A DNA stretch of 64,000 bases from the NCBI RefSeq assembly GCF_029960785.1, contig NZ_JASBQE010000033.1:51696-115695 (forward strand). The letters are read 5' to 3'. Under the pieces are notes generated by a model that worked only from the letters and a program-made list of their open reading frames with translations, ran no database searches and was not told where the DNA came from. The position numbers were made by a program, and so were the translations under genes. This DNA is from Polyangium sp. 15x6 (lineage in GTDB: Bacteria > Myxococcota_A > Polyangia > Polyangiales > Polyangiaceae). This document shows positions 45,158 to 54,042 of the stretch, one piece after another (within the stretch, counting starts at the first letter, position 1; each line of letters starts with the position of its first letter).

Positions 45158-46333
45158 ATGGTCAGCGCGAGCGGGACGGATCTGGCGGCGAAAGCGGAGA
45201 CGAAAGCGCCGCTGCTCGAGCGGCTCGGGGTGCTTTATTTCCGCCGGCTGTCGGCGGCCTTGCCCCGCGTCGCCGCCGCCGACGCCGTGAGCGTGCTGAA
45301 CGCCGAGGAGCGCCGGCATCTCTCGGTCGTGGTGCGCGGCGCCGTGATCCGCGCGTGCCTCGCAGGCGCGCTGAGCGCGGCGCTCGCGGCGGGCGCGGAG
45401 GTGCTCGCGGAGCGGCTCTTCGGCGCCGAGCACGCGAGCTTCGATGCGGCCGCGCGATACTGGGCGCTCGTCGGCGGGGTGACGATCGTCGCGTCCGTGG
45501 CGGAGATCCTGTTCCTTTATTGGGATTCGCTGCGCGCCGTGCACCAGCTCTCCCGCGCCGCGGGGCTCGATCCCTTCGCGACCGAGGCGAGCGGCGACGG
45601 CGCGGCCGTGGCCACGGCGCTCGCGCGCGCGGCGCTCGAATTGCCGAACCCGACGGAGCGCGTGTTCGGGGTCGATCCGCGGCGCGAGGCGTCGAAGGTC
45701 AAGCTGGCGATCGCGTCGCTGCTCTACAAGGTGAAGGTGAGCGTCACCAATTTCGCGGTGAAGGTGCTCGTCCGTCGCATCGCGGGCCGCGCGCTCGTGC
45801 GTACGTGGCTGCCGTTCGTCGCGGTGCCGGGTACGGCCGCGTGGAACGGGATCGTTTGCTGGATCGTGCTGCGCGAGGCGAAGATTCGCGTGATGGGCCC
45901 GTCGGCCGCGCGCGAGCTCGTGGGCGCGATCTTCGATCAGGGAATCGCGCCCTCGGCCGAGGGGCGACTCGCGCTCGTGCGCGCCGTGGCGAGCTCGATC
46001 GTGCGCACGGAGGATCTGCACCCGAATCTGCATGCGGTGCTCGTCGAGGTCCTGCGGCGCGTGGACGATCCGCTTCCGGAGGGGATCGACGATTCGCGCG
46101 TGTTCCTCGACGTGCTTTCGCGCCTGCCGCCCGCGGAGCAACGAATGGCGCTGCAGGTCCTGCACGCGGCGGCGATCATCGACGGCCGCTTCACGAGCGC
46201 CGAAAAACGGCTTCTGCGCGAGGCGCAAGCCGCGTGCGGGAGAGCACCGGACGTGAAGCCGGCCGAGCGGCTCCGGCGCGCGTTCGTGGTCGGCGCGGGA
46301 TCCCTCGACGAGCAGATTCGCGCGCTCCTCTGA
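45158..46333 (+). CDS. Membrane protein with TerB-like C-terminal domain
   Basis: The 391-residue protein has two hydrophobic segments near residues 60-85 and 105-125. A third helix pair follows near residues 215-240. The soluble C-terminus (residues 270-390) is helical and ends in a TerB-like pattern: LHAAAIIDGRFTSAEKRLLREAQ. GGAGG lies just before the ATG. It looks like the LBF_2804-type membrane proteins (low-certainty recollection). Function unknown. It is divergent from ppk2. Confidence 0.65.
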   Translation: MVSASGTDLAAKAETKAPLLERLGVLYFRRLSAALPRVAAADAVSVLNAEERRHLSVVVRGAVIRACLAGALSAALAAGAEVLAERLFGAEHASFDAAARYWALVGGVTIVASVAEILFLYWDSLRAVHQLSRAAGLDPFATEASGDGAAVATALARAALELPNPTERVFGVDPRREASKVKLAIASLLYKVKVSVTNFAVKVLVRRIAGRALVRTWLPFVAVPGTAAWNGIVCWIVLREAKIRVMGPSAARELVGAIFDQGIAPSAEGRLALVRAVASSIVRTEDLHPNLHAVLVEVLRRVDDPLPEGIDDSRVFLDVLSRLPPAEQRMALQVLHAAAIIDGRFTSAEKRLLREAQAACGRAPDVKPAERLRRAFVVGAGSLDEQIRALL

Positions 46334-46342
46334 TCCGGGAAT

Positions 46343-49300
46343 TCAGCGCGGCGCCGGCAGCTTGCCGGTGACCACCCCGAGATCCACGAACGCGCGGTCG
46401 GTCATGACCACGAAAGGCCGCTCTTCGAGCCGGATCTCGCCATTTCCGTCGTGCTCGACGATCTGGAGCTTGCCCATGCCGTAGCCCATCGGGCCCTTCG
46501 AGTAGTAATGGGCCTGCAGGCGATACGGATAGGCCGCGGCGCGGCCGTCGATGGCGAAGCATTCGGGGCCATATCCGGTGGTGACGTCGGCGAAGAGCTC
46601 GCCGCCGGAGCGGAGCTTTCGGTGGCTGTAATAAGCATGGCCGCGGCGGCCGTCGCGAATGTGGAAATCGACGTCGTTCGCGTCCGTCTCCCACGTGAGG
46701 ACGAACCGGAGCGAGGGGCGCGTGGCGAGGGGGACGCCGAGCGCGCTCAAGGTTTTCTGGACCTCGGCGCGGCGCTCGGGTTTGGCGCGTATGAGCGCGG
46801 CGGCGAGGATGCCGACGTCGTCGGCGAGGACGCGGCGAACGCCGGCGAAGCGGCCGCTCGGATAACGACGCGCGAAGGCGGCGGTGATGACCTCGAACGC
46901 CTCGGCGAATTTTCCGGCGCGGGCGAGCGCATACGCGAGGAGCCGGTGCCCCGAGGGATGATCGGGGCGCGACGCGACGGCCTTTTCGTAGGTGTCGACG
47001 ACGAGGAAGGGGACGCCGTCGGCGCGAGGGCCAATTCGTTCGAGCCGCGCGCCGGCGAAGCGGCGGAGGTCCGCGCGGGACGGGAAGAGGTCGATGATCG
47101 AGCCATAGGCACGCGCGGCCTGAGGGAGGTTGCCGAGCCCCTCGAACGATTCGCCGAGCGCGACGAGCGCGAGCGCGTCGCCCGGCTCGGCCTCGCGCCA
47201 CGCAGCGGCGAGGGCCAGCGCTTCGGCGTGTTTCTTCGACTGGATCAGGCTCATGACCTCGGCGAATTTGCCCTCGTAGGGCAGGACGCCGGAGTCACTC
47301 GCCTCGTCGTCCTCGTCGTTCTCGAATTCGCGCGACGGCGGGGGTGGGGGCGGAGGCGGCGGGCGCCAGGACGGCGGGCGCCGGGGGCTCGGCCCGTCGA
47401 AGGGATTCAGAATCGAATCGGCCTCGACGCTGCGGGGGCGGGACGCGCCCGCGGGCGCCGCCGGGGCGGGCTTCGCGGCCGCGCGGGGCGGGCTCGCGGG
47501 GCGCGGGGACGGGGCCGGCTCGGCCTCGACGGGTTCGGGTTTCGCCTCCCGCGCGAGCTCGTCCCGCGAAAGGGTCTCCGATTGCGGAGGAGGAGACGGC
47601 GGGGCCGCTTCGCCCGCCGGCGCCGCGGAGGGCTCGGCGGACGGCGCGCCGGTATCCTCCTTTTTTTCCGACCCCTCGGTCTGGTTCTTTTGCTCGGCCA
47701 CCTTCGCGGGTTCGTCCGGGGACGTGGCCACGGTCACGGGGCCGCCTTTGCGGCTTTGCAGCTCGACGCCCGAGCGGCCGACCACGAGGATGTCCGCGAG
47801 CGCGGTCCGGTCGATGCCAAAACGAGCGTAATCGTTCTCGGTCTCCAGGACGAGCAGCGCCGTGAGGTCGGAGAGGACCCGGAAGCGCGTCGAGAGCGAG
47901 ACGATCTCGCGCCCGATCGCCGCGCGCCGGGCCTCGTCCGGCGCCGCCTCCATTTCGAGGGAGAGGCGCTCGATTTTCGCCCGCGTCGCCGCGCGTTCGA
48001 GCAGCGGGCGCTCGGCGAGCTCCGTTTCGACCTTCGTCCGCGCCGTGCCGGAAGGGCCCTTCACCTCGACCTCGAACGGCGCGCTCGGCGGGATCTCCGC
48101 ATACACGAGCGCCTCGTCGCCGGGCTGAATCGCGTCGAGTTTTTCCGGGTACACCCATTTCGCCCCGGGCACCCGCACCTCGAGGCCCGAGACGGTGGCG
48201 CGGCCGAGGCGATCGGCGAGCGCGCGCGGGCCCTCCGCCGCGTCGAGGACCACGCCGTCCTGCGGGAACGTGCCCGTCGTGAGCCTGCGGAGGAGCGCCT
48301 CGTCGCGGATGCCGCCGGCCACGATGGCGTCGAGCCTGCGAATGCCGGCGTCTCGCAATTGCTGGAGCTCGGACGTGATCTCGCCGGGCGTCGTGGGCCC
48401 GGCCGTGGGAATGCCGTCCGTGAGGAGCAAGGCGCGGCTGAAGCGGCCGCCCTGCTTCTTCGCGTACCCCGCCGCGCTCTCCAGCGCGAGCCCGAGGTCG
48501 GAGGCGCCGAGCGCTTTTCGCTGCAGAATGGCCTCGATCTCCTTGCGGCCGAACCCCTTCTTGGGGCCCATGTACACGGGTTCGAGCCCTTGATCGAAGC
48601 AGGCGACGGCAATGGGCATGTCGCTGCCCGGCGCATCCGGCAGGGCCGCGAGGAGCGCGGCGAGGCGCTCGGCCTGCGTGGCGAGGTCGAGCGCGCGCGA
48701 GGCGCTCGTGTCGAGCAGGACGAGGAGATCCCGGACCGGCTCGGGGCGATTCTCGGCAATGGGCGTGACCCGCGCGACCGCGAGCTCCTCGTGGCGCAGG
48801 CCGACGGCCTTCGCGCCGGCCGCGAGCGGGAGCACGAAATCACGGTCCGGGGCGAAGTCGGCCTGCTTGAAGGAATGAATGCGGCGAACGGGCTCGCCCT
48901 TGTCCCCACGGCGACGCTCGATGACGCGCATGTCGAATTTGCCCATGCGCGGCAGGCCCCGGAGATAGGCGCGGTACGGATCGGCGCGCGAGGCGAGCGA
49001 TTGCGAATAGGAGACGATGATCTCCTTCTCGCCCGAGGCCGGAATGGGAAACACCCGGGCCTGGAAGCGGTTGCCGGCCTGCTTTTCGAGCAGCGCCGGG
49101 TCGGCCCTGCGGTGGAGGAAATCTTCGTAGGCGACGCGCGCCGCTTTGAGCTCGACGACCTCGCCTTCCTTCCAGCCGTCCGCGTTTTTCATGGCGAACC
49201 GGCTGATCGTGGCCCCGGGCGGCAGGACCAGCTCGAAGCGGCCTTCGATGGTGCGATCCTCCGGGTTCTTGAAGGTGAAATGCAGCTCGGTGAACGCGAG

Positions 49301-49603
49301 CGGATCCTCGACGGCCGCCGCGACTTCGAGCGAGCTGATGACGAGGCCGACGCCGTCGGGCGAGGTGAGCGAGACGGGCGCGCCGCCGCGCTCGCCCCCG
49401 GCGACCTCGAGCGATTGTGCCGGCTGCTCCTCCCAGCGCACGGGGACGATCGCGAGGTCCCCGGAGGCGCGCCCATTCCCGTCGGAAGCGCCGCCGAACT
49501 CCGCGGACTGCGGGCCCGTGACGATCGTGGGTCCCGGGCCGCAGCTCGCGAGGGCCTGAGCGAGGACGAGGAGGGCGAGACGGGAAAGGCGGCGGCGGCG
49601 CAT
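46343..49603 (-). CDS. VIT-VWA lipoprotein with TPR-like and DUF2135-type regions
   Basis: At 1086 residues this is one of the largest proteins here. A lipobox (ALASC) is followed by a VIT domain (about residues 70-200), a VWA domain beginning LVLLDTSAS (DxSxS metal site) and carrying LLLTDGIPT, then a Pro/Ala/Glu-rich linker (about 640-780). A TPR-like helical part and a C-terminal strand domain (FVLTWETDANDVDFHIRDG) of the YfaP/DUF2135 kind complete it. VIT-VWA proteins occur in surface assemblies. It likely binds an extracellular partner through the metal site (inference). Confidence 0.85.
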   Translation of the reverse strand: MRRRRLSRLALLVLAQALASCGPGPTIVTGPQSAEFGGASDGNGRASGDLAIVPVRWEEQPAQSLEVAGGERGGAPVSLTSPDGVGLVISSLEVAAAVEDPLAFTELHFTFKNPEDRTIEGRFELVLPPGATISRFAMKNADGWKEGEVVELKAARVAYEDFLHRRADPALLEKQAGNRFQARVFPIPASGEKEIIVSYSQSLASRADPYRAYLRGLPRMGKFDMRVIERRRGDKGEPVRRIHSFKQADFAPDRDFVLPLAAGAKAVGLRHEELAVARVTPIAENRPEPVRDLLVLLDTSASRALDLATQAERLAALLAALPDAPGSDMPIAVACFDQGLEPVYMGPKKGFGRKEIEAILQRKALGASDLGLALESAAGYAKKQGGRFSRALLLTDGIPTAGPTTPGEITSELQQLRDAGIRRLDAIVAGGIRDEALLRRLTTGTFPQDGVVLDAAEGPRALADRLGRATVSGLEVRVPGAKWVYPEKLDAIQPGDEALVYAEIPPSAPFEVEVKGPSGTARTKVETELAERPLLERAATRAKIERLSLEMEAAPDEARRAAIGREIVSLSTRFRVLSDLTALLVLETENDYARFGIDRTALADILVVGRSGVELQSRKGGPVTVATSPDEPAKVAEQKNQTEGSEKKEDTGAPSAEPSAAPAGEAAPPSPPPQSETLSRDELAREAKPEPVEAEPAPSPRPASPPRAAAKPAPAAPAGASRPRSVEADSILNPFDGPSPRRPPSWRPPPPPPPPPSREFENDEDDEASDSGVLPYEGKFAEVMSLIQSKKHAEALALAAAWREAEPGDALALVALGESFEGLGNLPQAARAYGSIIDLFPSRADLRRFAGARLERIGPRADGVPFLVVDTYEKAVASRPDHPSGHRLLAYALARAGKFAEAFEVITAAFARRYPSGRFAGVRRVLADDVGILAAALIRAKPERRAEVQKTLSALGVPLATRPSLRFVLTWETDANDVDFHIRDGRRGHAYYSHRKLRSGGELFADVTTGYGPECFAIDGRAAAYPYRLQAHYYSKGPMGYGMGKLQIVEHDGNGEIRLEERPFVVMTDRAFVDLGVVTGKLPAPR

Positions 49604-49654
49604 ACGGTCGAGAATACGCCCACCGCCGGGCGGAGCGGAAGCCGATCTCGCGAA

Positions 49655-50038
49655 TCAGCTCGCCTTGACCGTGATTTGCCTGGGCTTCTGCACGGATACC
49701 TTGGGCAGGCGGACCTTGAGGACGCCCTGGGCCACCTCGGCCGTGATCCCGTCGGCCACGATGCCCTGCGGGACCAGGAAGGTGCGCGAAAAATCCCCGG
49801 TCCGGCCCTCGACGGCGAGGGCGTTGCCGTCCGGCGCGCTCGCTCGCTTGCCCGCAATCGTGAGCTCGTTCTTGTCGAGGCGCACCGCGATGTCGCCGGG
49901 GCCGACGCCGGGCAGGTCGGCGACGATCAGGAGCTCGGTCTTGTTCTCGAAGATATCGACCGCGGGCGCGACGCCACGCCGCGTCTCCAGCGTCTCGGCC
50001 TGGCTCTCCCGCTCGTCACGGCTGATCTGCGCGTTCAT
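49655..50038 (-). CDS. Hsp20/alpha-crystallin family small heat-shock protein (second)
   Basis: This 127-residue protein is almost entirely an alpha-crystallin domain: PAVDIFENKTELLIVADLPGV at the start and the GVLKVRLPK motif near the end. It holds denaturing proteins in a refoldable state. The ATG was chosen because AGGAGAG lies nine bases before it. It follows the first Hsp20 gene on the same strand after 39 bases. No CIRCE or other heat-shock element was seen. Confidence 0.9.
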   Translation of the reverse strand: MNAQISRDERESQAETLETRRGVAPAVDIFENKTELLIVADLPGVGPGDIAVRLDKNELTIAGKRASAPDGNALAVEGRTGDFSRTFLVPQGIVADGITAEVAQGVLKVRLPKVSVQKPRQITVKAS

Positions 50039-50077
50039 GGCTGCTCTCTCCTTTTCCATTTCGTTCCAGAATCGATT

Positions 50078-50572
50078 TCACGAGGCCGTTTTCACGGCGA
50101 TCTGCCGGGGCTGCGCCTCGGGCGACTTCGTGAGCGTGAGCGTGAGGACGCCGTCCTTCAGCACCGCGCTCGCCTTCTCCGCAGAGACCTTGCAAGGCAA
50201 GGCGACGCTGCGCGAGAACTTCACGGGGACGCGCTCCTTCTTGTGGATCGCATACCCCTCCGGGACATCCGCCTTCCGCTCGCCGGAGAGCGTGAGCACG
50301 TCCTGATCGATCTCCAGCTTGATGTCCGATTCTTTCATTCCGGGAACGTCGGCCGCGATGACCAGCGCGTCGCCCTTGTCGTACACGGAGAGCCGCGGCC
50401 ACGTCGCGACCGTGCGCGAGGTATGGCCGGCCTCGAAGGGCTCGAAGAAGAAAGCGGATCGCGGCCAGGCGGCCCCGCGCGAATCGTACTCGTCGAAGAG
50501 CCGGTCCATCCTCCGGCGAAGCTCGTCCATTGCAGCAAAGGTCCTGTTCACGTCGCCGAATCGCATCAACAT
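50078..50572 (-). CDS. Hsp20/alpha-crystallin family small heat-shock protein (first)
   Basis: The 164-residue protein has an N-terminal arm (MDELRRRMDRLFDEYDSRG) and an alpha-crystallin domain with RLSVYDKGDALVIAADVPGM and GVLTLTLTKS. GGAGG stands six bases before the ATG. The first gene of the pair, it is longer in the N-terminal arm than its neighbour, so the two may form mixed oligomers. It is divergent from the redoxin-like gene. Confidence 0.9.
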   Translation of the reverse strand: MLMRFGDVNRTFAAMDELRRRMDRLFDEYDSRGAAWPRSAFFFEPFEAGHTSRTVATWPRLSVYDKGDALVIAADVPGMKESDIKLEIDQDVLTLSGERKADVPEGYAIHKKERVPVKFSRSVALPCKVSAEKASAVLKDGVLTLTLTKSPEAQPRQIAVKTAS

Positions 50573-50941
50573 GGTTCGCCTCCGTATGCCCTCACAGGGC
50601 GTGGCTCCGCCCCCACGGACCCCGAGCGCCGCCGGCAGGGCGAACCATGCCCATACCGCGGACACCCTCCCGGGCCCGTCTCGTGCACCCATCCCAAGGG
50701 CGGAGAATCGTTCTCGATTCGCTGCCGCCACTCGGGTTCGGACGCAGTGCAATCTCTACATGGGTCGGCCGCTGTCAAGACCAGGTCCGAGAAGCCGCCC
50801 CCAACCGCCGGTTCCCCGCCCTCTCGCCCGTCCCCGAGGGCCCGACCGTATGAACACGAAACAAAGGTTGACTTCTACGTCGAACCTTGTACAAAGCGTA
50901 TACAGCCTTGACGTGACGCGTGCTACGCGGAGGAATCGGCG
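50573..50941. other. Divergent intergenic region between hsp20 and redoxin-like gene
   Basis: This 369-base region has no gene. It is markedly less GC-rich near 50860-50915, where the shared carotenoid-type element lies. The hsp20 promoter must also be here, but no heat-shock operator was recognised. Confidence 0.6.
50884..50918 (+). promoter_or_regulatory. Putative CarH-type operator/promoter of the redoxin-like gene
   Basis: AACCTTGTACAAAG is followed by TATACA exactly 11 bases after the first TGTACA, giving 11-bp steps CTTGTACAAAG / CGTATACAGCC. The TATACA at 50899 may double as the -10 element, 37 bases before the ATG. The first part matches the elements upstream of crtI and the GGPP synthase. 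Assignment to CarH is inference. Confidence 0.55.
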
Positions 50942-51490
50942 ATGCGTTCGAGGGGAAAAGCTTCGAAGTTCATGACGGCGGCCGCCCTCACGGCCGCGCT
51001 CGTGCCCGGCGTCTCCCTTGCCCTGCCCAAGGAAGGCGCCGAAGCCCCCAATGCCCGGGTAGAGGACGCCGACGGTCGCGCGCTGCAGATGAGCTCTCTC
51101 AAGGGCAAGCCGATCCTCATCGTATACGAAGACAAGGACTCCGCGGCGCAGAACCAGCCGCTCAAGGACGACCTATCGAAGCTCGCCCAGGGCGAGAAGT
51201 ACAAGCAGAAAATCGCGCTCGCCGCGGTCGCCGACGTGAGCGGCTACGACTGGTGGCCCGCGAAAGGCTTCGTGAAGGACGCGATTCGCGAGGAGTCGAA
51301 AAAGCAGAAGACCACGATTTATTGCGACTGGGACGGCTCGTTCGGGAAGGCCTACGGCATTCGCAAGGGCGTGAGCAACGTGATCCTCGTCGGCAAAGAC
51401 GGGCGCGTGCTCTTCGCCGGCTCGGGCGCGCTCGGCGCTGCCGATCGGAAGAAGCTCATCGAGCTGCTCGGCGCCCAGGTCGAAGGCTGA
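50942..51490 (+). CDS. Exported redoxin-fold protein without catalytic cysteines
   Basis: A signal peptide (to about residue 28, VSLA) is followed by a thioredoxin-like domain of the AhpC/TSA or YtfJ type: GKPILIVYEDKDSAAQNQPLK and later NVILVGKDGRVLFAGSG. The usual CxxC or peroxidatic Cys after the first strand is missing; the only mature Cys (IYCDWDG) lies elsewhere. So ordinary thiol chemistry is unlikely. The promoter region shares an element with crtI. It sits next to carH, tail to tail. A role in light stress is an inference. Confidence 0.75.
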   Translation: MRSRGKASKFMTAAALTAALVPGVSLALPKEGAEAPNARVEDADGRALQMSSLKGKPILIVYEDKDSAAQNQPLKDDLSKLAQGEKYKQKIALAAVADVSGYDWWPAKGFVKDAIREESKKQKTTIYCDWDGSFGKAYGIRKGVSNVILVGKDGRVLFAGSGALGAADRKKLIELLGAQVEG

Positions 51491-51504
51491 ACGTCACCGC
51501 GCGA

Positions 51505-52467
51505 TCATTCCTTGCTCGCCCGCGGCGAACGCTTCCGCTTCTGCGCGGCCACGACGCGCTCGATCGTCTGCCGTGCCGCCGCGAGGTCGCGGCCGACGCA
51601 GATGCCGCCGCGGTCCTCGATCCACGCGCGCATGGCCTCCGAGCCGTCGCCGCCGACGACCCACGCGGCGCCGCGGCAAGCGTCGGCGTACGCGTCGACG
51701 AGCTCCCGCGCGCGCGGCGGAGGCGGGGCCATGGTGACGCTGAGGCCGACGATGTCGGGCGCGAGCGAGTCGACGACGCGCGCGATGGCCGGCGGCGGCG
51801 TGCGCGCGCCGAGCATGAGCGTGCGAAAGCCCCACGAAGCGAAGCGCAAGCCGACGCCGTAGAGGCCGAGGACATGATCCTCGTCGGCGAAACAAGCGAG
51901 GGCGACGCGGCGCGTGGCGTCCGCGGGTTGCGCGAGGCGCAAGAGGTGGATGAGGGTGCCGCCGAGCACGTTGGAGGCGAGGTGCTCCTGCGCGACGGTG
52001 ATCGTGCCCGCGTGCCAGAGGTCACCGATCTCGCGCAGCGCAGGGCCGATCGTTCGTTCGAAGATCGCCACGGCGGGGCCGAGGGTGAGGGTCTTCGAGA
52101 CCTCTTCCTCGAGCACGTCGAGGTCGAAGCGGCGCGTGGCCTCGACGATCCGATCACTCGCGGCGGTGAAGGGATCGGTGTCGAGGGGCACGGCGCCGGA
52201 CGGAGGCACGGTGGGCGCGGCGACGATCGCGGGCTCGCTGAGCAGGAGGCGCGCGGATTCGGCCGGCGCCATGCCCGCCTTCACGAGGTCGCGCATCTTG
52301 ACGATGAGCGCGACGTCCTCCTCGCTGTAGAGCCGGTAGGCGGAGGGCGTACGCGACGGCGCGGGGACGCCGTAACGACGCTCCCAGGCGCGCAGCGTCG
52401 CAGAGCTCACGCCTGTCAGTTCCGAGACGGTGCGGATTCGGTAGAGGCTCAACGGATCGCTCTCCAC
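51505..52467 (-). CDS. carH: CarH-type AdoCbl-dependent light-sensing MerR regulator
   Basis: The 320-residue protein has an N-terminal MerR DNA-binding domain (RTVSELTGVSSATLRAWERR) and a C-terminal cobalamin-binding part. Residues known from CarH are in place: Trp151, Glu161-His162 in AQEH, and the axial His198 in ExHxxG. Their spacing matches the characterised Thermus protein. Known CarH binds coenzyme B12 in the dark as a tetramer on operator DNA and leaves in light. The start is GTG, with a weak ribosome site. It is divergent from crtI, whose control region it shares. Confidence 0.9.
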   Translation of the reverse strand: MESDPLSLYRIRTVSELTGVSSATLRAWERRYGVPAPSRTPSAYRLYSEEDVALIVKMRDLVKAGMAPAESARLLLSEPAIVAAPTVPPSGAVPLDTDPFTAASDRIVEATRRFDLDVLEEEVSKTLTLGPAVAIFERTIGPALREIGDLWHAGTITVAQEHLASNVLGGTLIHLLRLAQPADATRRVALACFADEDHVLGLYGVGLRFASWGFRTLMLGARTPPPAIARVVDSLAPDIVGLSVTMAPPPPRARELVDAYADACRGAAWVVGGDGSEAMRAWIEDRGGICVGRDLAAARQTIERVVAAQKRKRSPRASKE

Positions 52468-52503
52468 GGTCGCCCCGACCGATCGTCAGGACCGACCAAG
52501 AGA

Positions 52504-52542
52504 AACCTTTGTCAAACTTGATACAGACCTTATATTGTCCGC
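52504..52542 (+). promoter_or_regulatory. crtI promoter with three 11-bp operator steps; leaderless start
   Basis: Three 11-bp units CTTTGTCAAAC, TTGATACAGAC and CTTATATTGTC (52507-52539) follow each other directly. TTGTCA at 52509 is a good -35 and TATATT at 52531 a good -10, 16 bases apart. The ATG begins seven bases after the -10, so transcription should start at or next to it, without a leader. On the minus strand the first unit contains TTGACA, a -35 for carH. Confidence 0.65.
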
Positions 52543-54042
52543 ATGCAAGGTTCAACCCCCAAGCCTCACGCGGTCGTCATCGGCAGCGGTTTTGGTGGTC
52601 TGGCCGCGGCGGTCCGGCTGGGCGCGCGTGGCTACCGGGTGACGGTGCTGGAGAAGCTCGATGCCCCGGGCGGTCGAGCCTATGTCCACCGGATCAACGG
52701 TTTTACCTTCGACGCGGGGCCGACGGTCATCACGGCGCCGTTCCTGCTCGAGGAGCTGTGGACGCTCGCGGGCCGGCGCATGAGCGACGACATCGACATG
52801 CGACCGGTCACGCCCTTCTACCGTATACGGTTTCATGACGGCGTCGTGTTCGACTACACGGGGGACGCGGCTGCGATGCGCAAGGAGGTCGAGCGCCTCG
52901 CGCCGGGGGACGTGGAGGGGTACGAGCGGTTCATCCGCACGAGCGAGGAGATCTTCAAGGTGGGCTTCGAGGAGCTCGCCCACGTGCCGTTCGGCTCGTG
53001 GTGGGACATGGCGAAGATCGTCCCCGCGATGATGAAGCTCGAGAGTTATCGCTCGGTCTACAACCTCGTCGCCAAGCACGTGCAGAACGACCGGCTGCGG
53101 CAGGTGATGAGCTTCCACCCGCTGCTCGTCGGGGGAAACCCGTTCTCGACGACCTCGATCTACACGCTGATCGCCTTTCTCGAGCGCAAGTGGGGCGTGC
53201 ACTTCCCGATGGGCGGCACGGGCGCGCTCGTGAAAGGGCTCGTGCGCCTGATCGAGGGCCAGGGCGGCGAGGTGCGGTGCAACGCGGAGGTGAAACGAAT
53301 CCTGCTCGCCGGACGGAAAGCCCGCGGCGTGCTTCTCCAGAGCGGCGAGACGATCGAGGCGGACGTGGTGGTGTCGAACGCGGATTCGGCCTGGACCTAT
53401 CGCCATCTCGTCGACGAGCACGTCCGCAAGCGCTGGACGAACGAACGTTTGGAGAAGCAACGATACTCGATGGGGCTGTTCGTCTGGTACTTTGGGACCA
53501 AACGAATGTACGAGAACGTCGCACATCACACGATCTGCCTCGGCCCGCGTTACGAGGGGCTGCTCGACGACATCTTCCAGAGGCACGTGCTCGCGGATGA
53601 TTTCAGCCTTTATCTGCATCGGCCAACGGGGACGGATCCGTCGCTCGCGCCCACGGGCTGCGACACGTTTTACGTGCTCTCGCCCGTGCCGAACCTCGCG
53701 AGCGGGACGAACTGGGAGAGAGAGGCGGAGCCTTACCGGAAGCGGGTCGAGCGCTACCTCGCTTCCACGCTGATGCCCGGGCTCGACAAGGAGATCGTGG
53801 CGTCGCGCGTGACGCACCCGCAGGAGTTCCAGGACCGGCTGCTCTCGTTCCGCGGCGCGGCGTTCGGGATGGAGCCGGTGCTGACGCAGAGCGCGTTCTT
53901 CCGCCCGCACAACGAGAGCGAGGACGTGGAGCGGCTCTACATCGTGGGCGCGGGGACCCATCCAGGCGCGGGTCTACCAGGCGTGCTCTCTTCGGCGCGG
54001 GTGCTCGACAGGGTGGTGCCCGATGCAGCCTCGCTCCATTGA
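52543..54042 (+). CDS. crtI: Phytoene desaturase (CrtI family)
   Basis: This 499-residue FAD enzyme introduces double bases' worth of desaturation into phytoene, towards lycopene. The FAD site is GSGFGGLAAA at residue 14; GGRAYVHRINGFTFDAGPT is the family's second segment; GAGTHPGAGLPGV near the end is the C-terminal FAD motif. Length fits bacterial CrtI. The promoter suggests a leaderless message and CarH control. crtB starts 20 bases before its stop. Number of desaturation steps cannot be read from sequence. Confidence 0.92.
   Translation: MQGSTPKPHAVVIGSGFGGLAAAVRLGARGYRVTVLEKLDAPGGRAYVHRINGFTFDAGPTVITAPFLLEELWTLAGRRMSDDIDMRPVTPFYRIRFHDGVVFDYTGDAAAMRKEVERLAPGDVEGYERFIRTSEEIFKVGFEELAHVPFGSWWDMAKIVPAMMKLESYRSVYNLVAKHVQNDRLRQVMSFHPLLVGGNPFSTTSIYTLIAFLERKWGVHFPMGGTGALVKGLVRLIEGQGGEVRCNAEVKRILLAGRKARGVLLQSGETIEADVVVSNADSAWTYRHLVDEHVRKRWTNERLEKQRYSMGLFVWYFGTKRMYENVAHHTICLGPRYEGLLDDIFQRHVLADDFSLYLHRPTGTDPSLAPTGCDTFYVLSPVPNLASGTNWEREAEPYRKRVERYLASTLMPGLDKEIVASRVTHPQEFQDRLLSFRGAAFGMEPVLTQSAFFRPHNESEDVERLYIVGAGTHPGAGLPGVLSSARVLDRVVPDAASLH

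Noticed and set aside
46451..50911. A plus-strand open frame of almost 1500 codons
   Set aside because: It runs antisense to the VIT-VWA and both Hsp20 genes. Its product is Arg/Gly/Glu-rich without domains. High GC at third positions keeps antisense frames open throughout this window.
50573..50941. Heat-shock operator for the Hsp20 pair
   Set aside because: No CIRCE-type inverted repeat or similar element was seen; the only clear element faces the redoxin-like gene.
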